Of a stretch of 17,964 nt of DNA, positions 1 through 7,206 are shown in pieces (the first letter of the stretch is position 1; every line of letters starts with the position of its first letter). A program made the position numbers and the translations under genes. The notes beneath the pieces were generated by a model. That model did not search any database. It worked only from the letters and a program-made list of their open reading frames with translations, and was not told the origin of the DNA. Source of the DNA: an uncultured Sphingopyxis sp. (lineage in GTDB: Bacteria > Pseudomonadota > Alphaproteobacteria > Sphingomonadales > Sphingomonadaceae); NCBI GenBank assembly GCA_937957805.1, contig CALFXW010000080.1:1-17964 (forward strand), written 5' to 3'.

Positions 1-232
1 GAGGTGATCGAGCCGCTCGCGCGTGGCCGCGTGTGGTCGGGCCGGCAGGCCGACGTGGAGAGCGTCGGCTACGAGAGCAAGACCAAGACGGTCTCCCTCA
101 GCGCGAAGAAGGACGCGATGGGCCGCTACTTCGTGGGCACCGTCGACAAGAGCGCGCCTCCCCCGCCCCCCGCGGGCGACGCCGGCGCGCCTCCGCCGCC
201 CGCCGCGCCTCCGTTGCCCGTCGCCGCGCTGC
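1..232. other. GC-rich foreign-looking segment, probable chimeric join
   Basis: This stretch is far richer in GC than what follows. In the plus frame opened by GTG at 4, nearly every codon up to about 230 ends in G or C; a handful end in T and none in A. From about 232 the third positions become mixed, as in the rest of the window. The frame encodes a short unidentified stretch (with GRVWSGRQA near its start, faintly like the SppA protease motif), then a Pro/Ala-rich linker. It runs on without a stop into a TspO-like C-terminus. I infer a chimeric read or misassembly rather than a real fusion protein. A genuine proline-rich membrane protein cannot be excluded. The join point is uncertain by about 20 bases. 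Confidence 0.55.
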
Positions 233-363
233 TGCTTTTGGTTGTAGCGGCATGGTTGACGTTCATCACGCTGGCATTTTTCCAGCTCGATGCGCAAAAT
301 CCGGATGCCGAAAGCCTTGTCGTTCCGGCAGCCAGCACCAATATCAACATTATGAGCCGCTAA
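233..363 (+). CDS. TspO/MBR family protein, C-terminal fragment
   Basis: Only the last 40 or so codons are present, ending in TAA at 361-363. The hydrophobic stretch with AWLTFITLAFFQLDAQN resembles the last transmembrane helix of TspO/MBR proteins, where the pattern AWLxFAT...LN is typical. A short polar tail follows (NPDAESLVVPAAST). TspO proteins are five-helix membrane proteins that bind porphyrins and cholesterol-like ligands. The stop lies 18 bases before ubiK, and a TspO gene ahead of ubiK/ybjN/proC is an arrangement I recall from sphingomonads, which supports the call. The N-terminal four helices are missing because the sequence switches to foreign-looking DNA upstream. The family call rests on a short segment. 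Confidence 0.5.
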
Positions 364-381
364 TTTTTTCGGGAGTTCCCC

Positions 382-633
382 ATGCAGTCGCAGAAGAAAA
401 TCTTTGAAGATATGGCCAAAGTGCTGAACGGCGCTGCGGGCAGTTTTGCCGGCATGGCGCGGGAAGTGCAGGAAGGTGCCAAGGAACGGGCGCGCGAATT
501 TATGGGCGGCGTCGATTTTGTCAGTCGCGAAGAATTTGACGTACTTGCCGAACGCGTTGCCGCACTGGAAGCCGCGCTCAGCGCGCGCGCCGCGACGGAT
601 GCGCCGCTCAAGACAGGCAAAAGCAGAAAATAG
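382..633 (+). CDS. ubiK: UbiK / BMFP (YqiC) family accessory factor
   Basis: This 83-residue protein is of typical length for the family. It opens with MQSQKKIFEDMAKVLNGAAG and has the characteristic block REFMGGVDFVSREEFDVLAERVAALE, which predicts an amphipathic helix followed by a C-terminal coiled coil (about residues 45-70). Family knowledge: UbiK is an accessory factor for aerobic ubiquinone biosynthesis that binds lipids and assists the Ubi complex; older names are BMFP and DUF526. A GGGAG ribosome-binding site at 371-375 precedes the ATG by six bases. It follows the TspO-like stop by 18 bases and probably shares transcription with it and with the YbjN gene downstream. The family assignment is fairly secure; the ubiquinone role is inferred from the family. 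Confidence 0.85.
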   Translation: MQSQKKIFEDMAKVLNGAAGSFAGMAREVQEGAKERAREFMGGVDFVSREEFDVLAERVAALEAALSARAATDAPLKTGKSRK

Positions 634-684
634 CCGGGATTTTGTCTGCTTGCACCGCGCGGGCGGAACGCGCATGGCGGGCGC

Positions 685-1188
685 ATGATGACCCATGGTT
701 TTGATCAGGATGATGACGGCGATGAACCCATCGCCATGCTGGCCAGCTATTTTGAGGCGCAGGGCTGGACGCATGAAATGGTGGGGGAGGAGGAATTGGT
801 CACCAGCGCACCGGGCAGCTGGAGCCAATATGAATTGCGCGCCGTCTGGCGGGAGGATGATGGTGTCCTCCAGATCATGCTGTTCCCGGACATTCGCGTC
901 GCGGACGAACGGCGCGCCGCGACGCATGAAACCCTGACGCTAATTAACGAGAATATGTGGATGGGTCATTTTGAGCTGTGGTCCAACCCCGGCATTTTGG
1001 TCTGGCGGCATGCGACCTTGATCGGCACCGAACGCGGCATAACCATGGCGATGACCGAACAATTGGTCAGCGTGGCGATGGAGGAATGTGACCGTTTCTA
1101 CCCCGCCTTTCAGTTCATGTTGTGGGGCAATAAAAGCCCCGCCGAAGCGATTGCCGCCGCGATGGTGGAAACGCAGGGCGAAGCATGA
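685..1188 (+). CDS. YbjN domain-containing protein
   Basis: This is a 167-residue acidic cytosolic protein. The features seen are an N-terminal low-complexity acidic start (DQDDDGDEP), then alternating strands and helices with conserved-looking aromatic positions (SWSQYELRAVW, MWMGHFELWSNPGILVWRHATL), which match the YbjN fold of sphingomonad and other alphaproteobacterial proteins. The family resembles type III secretion chaperones in fold. E. coli YbjN is linked to motility and stress, but a biochemical role is not established. Two ATG codons are adjacent (685, 688); I use the first. The stop overlaps the proC start in an ATGA, which implies translational coupling with proC. No catalytic motif is visible. 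Confidence 0.8.
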   Translation: MMTHGFDQDDDGDEPIAMLASYFEAQGWTHEMVGEEELVTSAPGSWSQYELRAVWREDDGVLQIMLFPDIRVADERRAATHETLTLINENMWMGHFELWSNPGILVWRHATLIGTERGITMAMTEQLVSVAMEECDRFYPAFQFMLWGNKSPAEAIAAAMVETQGEA

Positions 1189-2006
1189 ACAACGCTTTGC
1201 GGGATTTTGACGCACGCATCCTCCTGTTTGGATGCGGCAAGATGGCCGGCGCGATGCTGCACCGCTGGCTGGCTGAGGGGCTGAACCCAGCGCAGGTAAA
1301 TGCGGTGCGCAGAAGCGGCGCGAGGGTTGCCGACGGCATCAATGTGGCTCCGAACGGCACGGGACTGACCACTCCCGACATATTGTGCATCGGCGTGAAG
1401 CCGCAGCAATTTGGCGCGCTTGCCGCGGAAATATCCCCGCTGATTGGCCCCAAAACGCTAGTGTTGTCGATGATGGCGGGAGTCGAAATCGCCAGCCTGC
1501 ACGCCGCGCTGCAAACATCCGCACCCATATTGCGCATCATGCCCAATATGCCGGTTGCCGATGGATTGGGCGTTGTAGCCTTCACTGGAGAGATGCCCGA
1601 TGCGGCGCGCGCGATGTTCGATGCACTGCTCGCCCCTTTGGGCATGGCCTGTCCGCTGGCGGATGAGGCCGCACTCGACGCTGTCGCAGCGCTTACCGGC
1701 TGCGGGCCGGCATTTTTCTATGCCTTTGCCGAAGCTATGGCAGGCGCGGCGATGCGATTGGGCGTTGGCGGGGATGATGCCGACGCGCTAACCCGCGCGA
1801 CGCTGTTCGGTGCAGCATCGACGTTGCGCAACACGAGCAAAAGCGCGCAGGAACTGGCGCGCGAAGTTGCCAGCCCCGGCGGTATGACACAGGCTGGGCT
1901 GGACGTGCTGGCCCAAGAAAGCGCATTGTCGCAGTTGATGGCAGGAACATTGGAAGCGGCGGCACAGCGTGGACATGCACTCGCCGCCTTGGCCAAAGCC
2001 GATTAG
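1185..2006 (+). CDS. proC: pyrroline-5-carboxylate reductase
   Basis: This 273-residue enzyme reduces 1-pyrroline-5-carboxylate to L-proline with NAD(P)H, the last step of proline synthesis. An N-terminal Rossmann fold is visible in LLFGCGKMAGAML (about residues 13-25). The middle has VKPQQF and RIMPNMPV, typical of ProC. The C-terminal helical dimerisation domain has ALTGCGPAFFYAFAEA and the family signature VASPGGMTQAGL, where Met replaces the commoner Thr after GG. Length is normal. The start overlaps the YbjN stop (ATGA). The TAG stop at 2004-2006 overlaps the stop of the convergent MarR-type gene by two bases, so there is no room for a terminator between them. Confidence 0.93.
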   Translation: MNNALRDFDARILLFGCGKMAGAMLHRWLAEGLNPAQVNAVRRSGARVADGINVAPNGTGLTTPDILCIGVKPQQFGALAAEISPLIGPKTLVLSMMAGVEIASLHAALQTSAPILRIMPNMPVADGLGVVAFTGEMPDAARAMFDALLAPLGMACPLADEAALDAVAALTGCGPAFFYAFAEAMAGAAMRLGVGGDDADALTRATLFGAASTLRNTSKSAQELAREVASPGGMTQAGLDVLAQESALSQLMAGTLEAAAQRGHALAALAKAD

Positions 2007-2560
2007 CCAGCGCCCCTACGCCGCGCCAACTCGGCAATTGCGGCATGGCTGGCGACCGGCACCATCCCTTCCAGCACCCGCCAAAAACCACTGACCGCAT
2101 TTTGTCCGGCACTGGCATATGCCTCCGCCAGTGCACGACTGAGCGTGCCATTGATTTGCGCTGACAATTGCTCCCCCGCCGCACTGGCAAAGAGCAGCCG
2201 TTGCCGTCGGTCGCGTTGACCGGGACGAATTTCAATGAAGTTACGACGTTCCAGATCGCGCGCTACCCGGCCGAGTGCCTGCTTGCTGGTTGCTGTAATC
2301 GGGACATAATCTGCAATGGCATTGCCCGGCCACTGCACGACATGGGCGAGCAGCCGTGCATGCGCGCGCCCAATCCCCACATCGCGCAACAGCCCATCGG
2401 CCTGCGCGGCGAGATGCACTGCGCCCATTTGCAGCAGGGCAAGACCGCGCATAACCTCCGCATCGCGCAAAAAGAGGGGGGAAGCCGCAAGGTTGAGCCT
2501 TGCGATGCCATAGCCGTCATCGACACGACCGCCATTTTCACTATTGCCCGTCATCTGCAT
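2003..2560 (-). CDS. MarR-type winged-helix transcriptional regulator
   Basis: From the ATG at 2558-2560 the protein is 185 residues. The central region has the MarR pattern: a recognition helix (ITATSKQALGRVARDLERRNFI) followed by the beta wing with DRRQRLLFASAAGEQL, in which the DRR and the G after the wing are family hallmarks. MarR proteins are dimeric DNA-binding repressors or activators that often respond to small aromatic ligands or oxidants. The frame stays open further upstream into the ilvE region, but that extension reads as antisense of ilvE. Starts at 2560 (MQMTGNS) or 2554 are the plausible ones, and neither has a strong ribosome-binding site. It is divergent from ilvE, about 90 bases away, so autoregulation or ilvE control is possible but unproven. 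Confidence 0.8.
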   Translation of the reverse strand: MQMTGNSENGGRVDDGYGIARLNLAASPLFLRDAEVMRGLALLQMGAVHLAAQADGLLRDVGIGRAHARLLAHVVQWPGNAIADYVPITATSKQALGRVARDLERRNFIEIRPGQRDRRQRLLFASAAGEQLSAQINGTLSRALAEAYASAGQNAVSGFWRVLEGMVPVASHAAIAELARRRGAG

Positions 2561-2650
2561 CGTTTCAGCATGGGTGCGCGCCCATCGCAAGGCTTGCAAC
2601 GCCGGACAGCGCTGGCTAACCGAATAAATACTCCCTATCCCAGCAAAAGC

Positions 2651-3739
2651 ATGGACATGACTCGGATAATCACCCAGCCGCACCCCAACCCCGTTGCTGC
2701 AACCGAACGGGCAGAACGCATCGCCAACCCCGGCTTCGGCAAAATTTTCACCGACCATATGGTCATTGCCCGTTATGTAGAGGGCAAGGGCTGGGGTGAT
2801 GCCGAGCTGACCGCGCGTGCGCCGCTCAGCATCGACCCGGCATGTGCGGTGCTCCATTATGCGCAGGAAATTTTTGAAGGGCTAAAGGCATATCGCCATG
2901 CCGATGGCGCGATGGCATTATTCCGTCCCGACGCCAACGCCGCGCGTTTTAACCAGAGCGCGACGCGCATGGCGATGCCGCATTTCCCTGAAGATGTCTT
3001 TGTCGACGCCTGCAAGGCAATTGCCCGCATCGATGCCGCATGGTTTCCGCCGGTCGATGGCGGGTCGCTCTATCTGCGGCCATTCATGTTCGCGTCGGAA
3101 GTATTTTTGGGCGTGAAGCCGAGCAATGAATATCTCTTCATTGTCCTCGCCGCTGCTTCGGGCGGATATTTCAAACCGGGCGCGAGCGGTATCAACCTGC
3201 TCGTATCCGACCATGATTCGCGCAGCGGCCCCGGCGGCACGGGCGCGGCCAAATGCGGTGGCAATTATGCGGCCAGCCTGCGCTTTCAGGCCGAATCGAT
3301 TGCCCGAGGCTATGACCAGATTGTCTTCCTCGACGCGGTGGAACGCCGCTATGTTGAGGAATTGGGCGGTATGAACCTATTTTTCGTCTTTGACGACGGG
3401 TCGATCCTGACCCCGCCGCTTGATGGCTGCATTTTGCCTGGTATCACCCGCGATTCTATTTTGACGTTGGCGCGCGACAAGGGCCTGCGCGTGCGCGAAG
3501 AACGCTATAGCATCGATGCATGGCGCGCTGACGCCGTGAGCGGCAAGCTGCGCGAGACATTTGCCTGCGGCACGGCCGCGGTCGTCACCCCGGTGGCGAG
3601 TGTCAGTGGCGATGGTTTCAAGGCAAAAATCGGCGCAGGCGCGACCGGCCAGTTAACCGAGGCACTGCGCAGCCAATTGGTTGCCATTCAGCGCGGCACC
3701 GCTGCCGACCCTTATGGCTGGGTGCAACGTATCGATTAA
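2651..3739 (+). CDS. ilvE: branched-chain amino acid aminotransferase (type II)
   Basis: This 362-residue PLP-dependent fold-type IV enzyme transfers amino groups between leucine, isoleucine or valine and 2-oxoglutarate. Conserved blocks seen: the N-terminal FTDHMVIARY; LHYAQEIFEGLKAYR; RPFMFASE; the Schiff-base lysine in AAKCGGNYAASL (Lys201); and EELGGMNLFFVF and ILPGITRDSIL in the cofactor-binding part. This is the longer, eukaryote-like type II subfamily. I chose the ATG at 2651 because it gives the usual family length and N-terminus. The frame is open to 2168, but that part overlaps the MarR-type gene. No clear ribosome-binding site is seen; an in-frame ATG at 2657 is the alternative. 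Confidence 0.93.
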   Translation: MDMTRIITQPHPNPVAATERAERIANPGFGKIFTDHMVIARYVEGKGWGDAELTARAPLSIDPACAVLHYAQEIFEGLKAYRHADGAMALFRPDANAARFNQSATRMAMPHFPEDVFVDACKAIARIDAAWFPPVDGGSLYLRPFMFASEVFLGVKPSNEYLFIVLAAASGGYFKPGASGINLLVSDHDSRSGPGGTGAAKCGGNYAASLRFQAESIARGYDQIVFLDAVERRYVEELGGMNLFFVFDDGSILTPPLDGCILPGITRDSILTLARDKGLRVREERYSIDAWRADAVSGKLRETFACGTAAVVTPVASVSGDGFKAKIGAGATGQLTEALRSQLVAIQRGTAADPYGWVQRID

Positions 3740-3764
3740 ATTACTGCGAAACTGCAAAAAGCGG

Positions 3765-3793
3765 CTTTCAAAATCGACCGAAGGCCCCTATTG
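3765..3793 (+). promoter_or_regulatory. possible tRNA-Gln promoter
   Basis: CTTTCA (3765-3770) and TATTGC (3788-3793) are separated by 17 bases and would start transcription about nine bases before the tRNA. The -35 match is weak. The call rests mainly on spacing and position. Confidence 0.25.
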
Positions 3794-3808
3794 CCGCGCC
3801 GCAACATG

Positions 3809-3884
3809 CTGGGGCGTAGCCAAGCGGTAAGGCAGCGGTTTTTGGTACCGCCATGCGGAGGTTCGAATCCTCCCGCCCCAGCCA
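3809..3884 (+). tRNA. tRNA-Gln (TTG anticodon)
   Basis: A complete cloverleaf can be folded by eye. The acceptor stem TGGGGCG pairs with CGCCCCA. The anticodon stem GCGGT/ACCGC encloses the loop TTTTGGT with anticodon TTG. The T arm has GGTTCGAATCC. The 3' CCA is encoded (3882-3884). It reads CAA codons. It lies between ilvE and the convergent 3' end of dnaE2. Confidence 0.97.
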
Positions 3885-3895
3885 ATATTTTCGCA

Positions 3896-3915
3896 TGGCC
3901 CGAAACTTCGGCCCA
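3896..3915. terminator. imperfect hairpin between tRNA-Gln and dnaE2
   Basis: The sequence TGGCCCGA-AACT-TCGGCCCA forms a stem of seven pairs with one C-C mismatch and a four-base loop, in the 37-base gap between two convergent genes. Neither side has a clear T tract, so this is at best a weak bidirectional terminator. Confidence 0.3.
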
Positions 3916-3921
3916 CAGCGC

Positions 3922-6900
3922 TCAATGAAAATCGCGCGATTTGGGCAAAAGCCGCAAATTACGCGGATGGCCGTGTTGCTGCACCAAATGACGCATCGCT
4001 TCATGCGGGTGTTCTGGGTGGGCGAATATGTCGGCGCGAGATAATTTGGGTTCAAGCCTATCCATATTTGATAGACTGGCCAGAACATCGCTTCGGTCGG
4101 TTATTTGGCGCGCCATCACATGGATGACGCCGTCCTTGCTCCGCTGCAAATCCCCTTCGACCAGCATCACGCGCGCTGCCATCACCGCCCGGCGCATCCG
4201 CTCCAACTGGCGCGCCCACAGCACGATATTGGCAATGCCCCCTTCATCCTCCAGCGTGATGAAAATCGCATTACCTTTACCGGGCCGCTGACGCACCAGC
4301 ACCACGCCCGCGACCCGTAATTTTGCCCCGTTTTTCATATTATGCAGCGCCGCGCAGGGCATGACATGTTCCTGTTCGAATAATGGACGCAGCAGCGCCA
4401 TCGGATGCGCTTTCAGCGATAGCTGCGTCATCTGATAATCAGCAGCGACCTGTTCCCCCAACCCCATAGGGCGCAGGGCAATTTGGGGTTCGCCGCCCAG
4501 TTCGGCGGCGCGTGCTGCGGCGAACAAGGGCAATGCATCGTCGGGCATGCGGCGCACCTCCCACAATGCGGTGCGCCGATTCAACCCCAAGGAAGCGCAG
4601 GCATCCGCATCGGCGATCAGGCGCAGCGCCGGCTGTGGCAGGCAGGCACGGCGCGCAAGATTTTCGATATTGGTGAACCGCCCTTGGTGGCGTGCAGTCT
4701 GGATTGCCTGCGCCCATGTCTGCCGGAACCCGCTGATCTGCCGAAAACCGATACGCAGGGTGAGCATATCGCCATCCCCCTCCAGCCCATTGTCCCAATC
4801 ACTGGCGTTCACATCGATGGGGCGCACCGCCACCCCATGGCGCTGCGCATCGCGGATAATCTGCGCGGAGGCATAGAATCCCATAGGCTGTGAATTGAGT
4901 AGCGCGGTGGCAAAAATCGCCGGATAATGACATTTAATCCATGCAGAAACATAGACGAGCCGGGCAAAGCTTTGCGCATGGCTTTCGGGAAAACCATAGC
5001 TGCCAAACCCTTCTATCTGGCGGAAACAGCGTTCAGCAAAGTCGCGCTGATAGCCGCGCCGCACCATGCCCCCAACCATCTTGTCACGGAAATTATCGAT
5101 CGTGCCGACATTACGAAAAGTGGCCATTGCGCGACGCAGGCCGTTCGCTTCATCAGGGGTAAAGCCTGCCGCGACAATCGCCAGCTTCATGGCCTGTTCC
5201 TGAAACAGCGGCACACCATATGTCTTGCCCAGGACATGGCGCAGTTCGGCCGGGTCGTGCGGCGGGGTAGGCGATGGATATTCCACCGCCTCTGCCCCTT
5301 CGCGCCGCCGCAAATATGGGTGTACCATATCGCCTTCGATCGGCCCGGGACGCACGATGGCGACCTGCACGACAAGATCATGGAGATTGCGGGGCTTGAG
5401 GCGCGGCAGCATGTTCATCTGCGCGCGGCTTTCCACCTGAAATACCCCGACGCTGTCGCCCGCGCACAACATGTCATAAACTGTGGGGTCGTCCGACTGT
5501 AGATCAACCTCCAGACTATGGTCGCCAAGACCATGGTCGCGCATCAGATCAAAGCTTTTGCGAATGCAGGTCAACATACCAAGTGCCAGCACATCGACTT
5601 TCATCAGCCCCAGCGCGTCAATGTCATCCTTGTCCCATTCAATGAAGGTGCGATCCGCCATCGCGGCATTATGGATGGGCACCACCTCATCCAGTCGGCC
5701 CTGAGTCAGGATAAAGCCACCGACATGCTGCGAAAGGTGGCGCGGAAAATCCAATATTTCCTGTACAAAATGGTTCAAACGCGCGATTGCAGGATTATCG
5801 GGGTCAAAACCGCTTTCAGCCACCCGTTTATGTTCATATTTCGACGCGTAACTGCCCCAGACGGTGCTTGCCATGCGCGTTGTGACATCCTCCGAAAGGC
5901 CGAGCGCCTTGCCGACTTCACGCACCGCGCTGCGCGGACGGTAATGGATGACAGTCGCGGCAATCCCCGCCCGTTCGCGCCCATAGCGGCGATAGATATA
6001 TTGCATCACCTCCTCGCGCCGCTCATGCTCAAAATCGACATCGATATCCGGCGGCTCATTGCGTTCAGCAGAGACGAAACGCGAAAAAAGCAAATCATGC
6101 ACCGTCGGATCGACAGAGGTTATACCGAGCAAAAAGCAAACGATGCTGTTCGCCGCACTGCCCCGTCCTTGGCATAATATGGGCGGCGTCTGCGCCCGCG
6201 CGAAACGGACGATATCGTGAACAGTCAGAAAATAATTGGCGTAATTTTGTTTGCGGATCAGTTCAAATTCTTCATCGATCCGTCGTTGCGCATCAACGGG
6301 CAATGTTGCGCCATATCGCTTGTGCGCAGCCACCATCACCATATCTTCGAGCCAATCCTGCGCTTCCCAGCCATGGGGCACGGGTTCCTGCGGATATTCG
6401 TAACGCAGATCATCAAGGCTGAAGTGAATGCGTGAAAGGAAATGCTGCGTTTCGGCTACCGCCTGCGGCGCTTGCGCAAATAATCGGGCCATTTCGACGG
6501 GCGCTTTCAAATGGCGTTCCGCATTGGCGGCCAATTGACGCCCCGCCGCCTGCACTATGGTCTTGCAACGGATGGCGGTGAGTACATCGTGCAACGGCTT
6601 TGTGGCAGGGTCGGCATATAGCGCGTCATTGATGGCTATCATCGGCACATCATAATCTGCCGACATTTGTTGCGCCCGCGCCAGCAAGCGCTCGTCGCGC
6701 CCTGCGCGGTGCATCACCGCGCCCATCCAGACGCGATGCGGCGCATGGGCGCACAGCCGTTCCAGCAAAGCTGCATCAGCCCCAGGCATGACGATCAACA
6801 GCAGATCCGCGGCATGTTCCAGCAAATCGTCGAGGTGTAGGATGCATTCACCCTTGCGCGCGCGCAGATTGCCCAGCGTCAGCAAACGGGTCAGCCGCCC

Positions 6901-7206
6901 CCAGCCATGGCGGGTCGCCGGATAGGCCAGAATATCGGACGTACCATCGGCAAAGGCAAGATGCGAGCCGACAACCAAGCGAAAATCCGGCAAAACCAAG
7001 CCTTGCGCCGCAGCATGCTGCTGTGCCTCCTGCAACGCCACATGCGCTCGCACCACACCTGCCACCGTGTTGCGATCGGCGATGCCGATACCCGCCATGC
7101 CCAGTTCCAGCGCGCGGGAAAGCATCGCAGCGGGGGAGGATGCGCCGCGCAAAAAGGAATAATTGGTTGCCGCCGCCAGTTCGGCGTAAAATGGGACGGC
7201 GCTCAT
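3922..7206 (-). CDS. dnaE2: error-prone DNA polymerase DnaE2 (ImuC)
   Basis: This 1094-residue C-family polymerase alpha-subunit homologue has the usual DnaE2 length. The N-terminal PHP-like domain (about 1-220) starts FYAELAAATNYSFLRGAS, where the canonical HxH metal motif is replaced, as in DnaE2. The polymerase core holds QGRGSAANS, the catalytic aspartates in PPDIDVDFEHERREEV (about 384-400), HLSQHVGGFIL, and the third carboxylate in LMKVDVLALG (about 535-545). The C-terminus has helix-hairpin-helix and OB-fold regions (about 780-1060). Known role: with ImuA and ImuB it performs damage-induced translesion synthesis and is the catalytic subunit. Its ATG overlaps the imuB stop (ATGA), so it is the last gene of the imuA-imuB-dnaE2 operon. 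No frameshift is seen. Confidence 0.95.
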   Translation of the reverse strand: MSAVPFYAELAAATNYSFLRGASSPAAMLSRALELGMAGIGIADRNTVAGVVRAHVALQEAQQHAAAQGLVLPDFRLVVGSHLAFADGTSDILAYPATRHGWGRLTRLLTLGNLRARKGECILHLDDLLEHAADLLLIVMPGADAALLERLCAHAPHRVWMGAVMHRAGRDERLLARAQQMSADYDVPMIAINDALYADPATKPLHDVLTAIRCKTIVQAAGRQLAANAERHLKAPVEMARLFAQAPQAVAETQHFLSRIHFSLDDLRYEYPQEPVPHGWEAQDWLEDMVMVAAHKRYGATLPVDAQRRIDEEFELIRKQNYANYFLTVHDIVRFARAQTPPILCQGRGSAANSIVCFLLGITSVDPTVHDLLFSRFVSAERNEPPDIDVDFEHERREEVMQYIYRRYGRERAGIAATVIHYRPRSAVREVGKALGLSEDVTTRMASTVWGSYASKYEHKRVAESGFDPDNPAIARLNHFVQEILDFPRHLSQHVGGFILTQGRLDEVVPIHNAAMADRTFIEWDKDDIDALGLMKVDVLALGMLTCIRKSFDLMRDHGLGDHSLEVDLQSDDPTVYDMLCAGDSVGVFQVESRAQMNMLPRLKPRNLHDLVVQVAIVRPGPIEGDMVHPYLRRREGAEAVEYPSPTPPHDPAELRHVLGKTYGVPLFQEQAMKLAIVAAGFTPDEANGLRRAMATFRNVGTIDNFRDKMVGGMVRRGYQRDFAERCFRQIEGFGSYGFPESHAQSFARLVYVSAWIKCHYPAIFATALLNSQPMGFYASAQIIRDAQRHGVAVRPIDVNASDWDNGLEGDGDMLTLRIGFRQISGFRQTWAQAIQTARHQGRFTNIENLARRACLPQPALRLIADADACASLGLNRRTALWEVRRMPDDALPLFAAARAAELGGEPQIALRPMGLGEQVAADYQMTQLSLKAHPMALLRPLFEQEHVMPCAALHNMKNGAKLRVAGVVLVRQRPGKGNAIFITLEDEGGIANIVLWARQLERMRRAVMAARVMLVEGDLQRSKDGVIHVMARQITDRSDVLASLSNMDRLEPKLSRADIFAHPEHPHEAMRHLVQQHGHPRNLRLLPKSRDFH

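Noticed and set aside
2168..2650. Upstream in-frame extension of ilvE by about 160 codons
   Set aside because: It overlaps the MarR-type gene on the other strand, and the translated extension is antisense to it. The family N-terminus begins at 2651.
2561..2857. N-terminal extension of the MarR-type protein to 2857
   Set aside because: That part is antisense of the conserved ilvE coding region and gives an overlong protein. MarR proteins of about 150-190 residues fit the start at 2560 or 2554.
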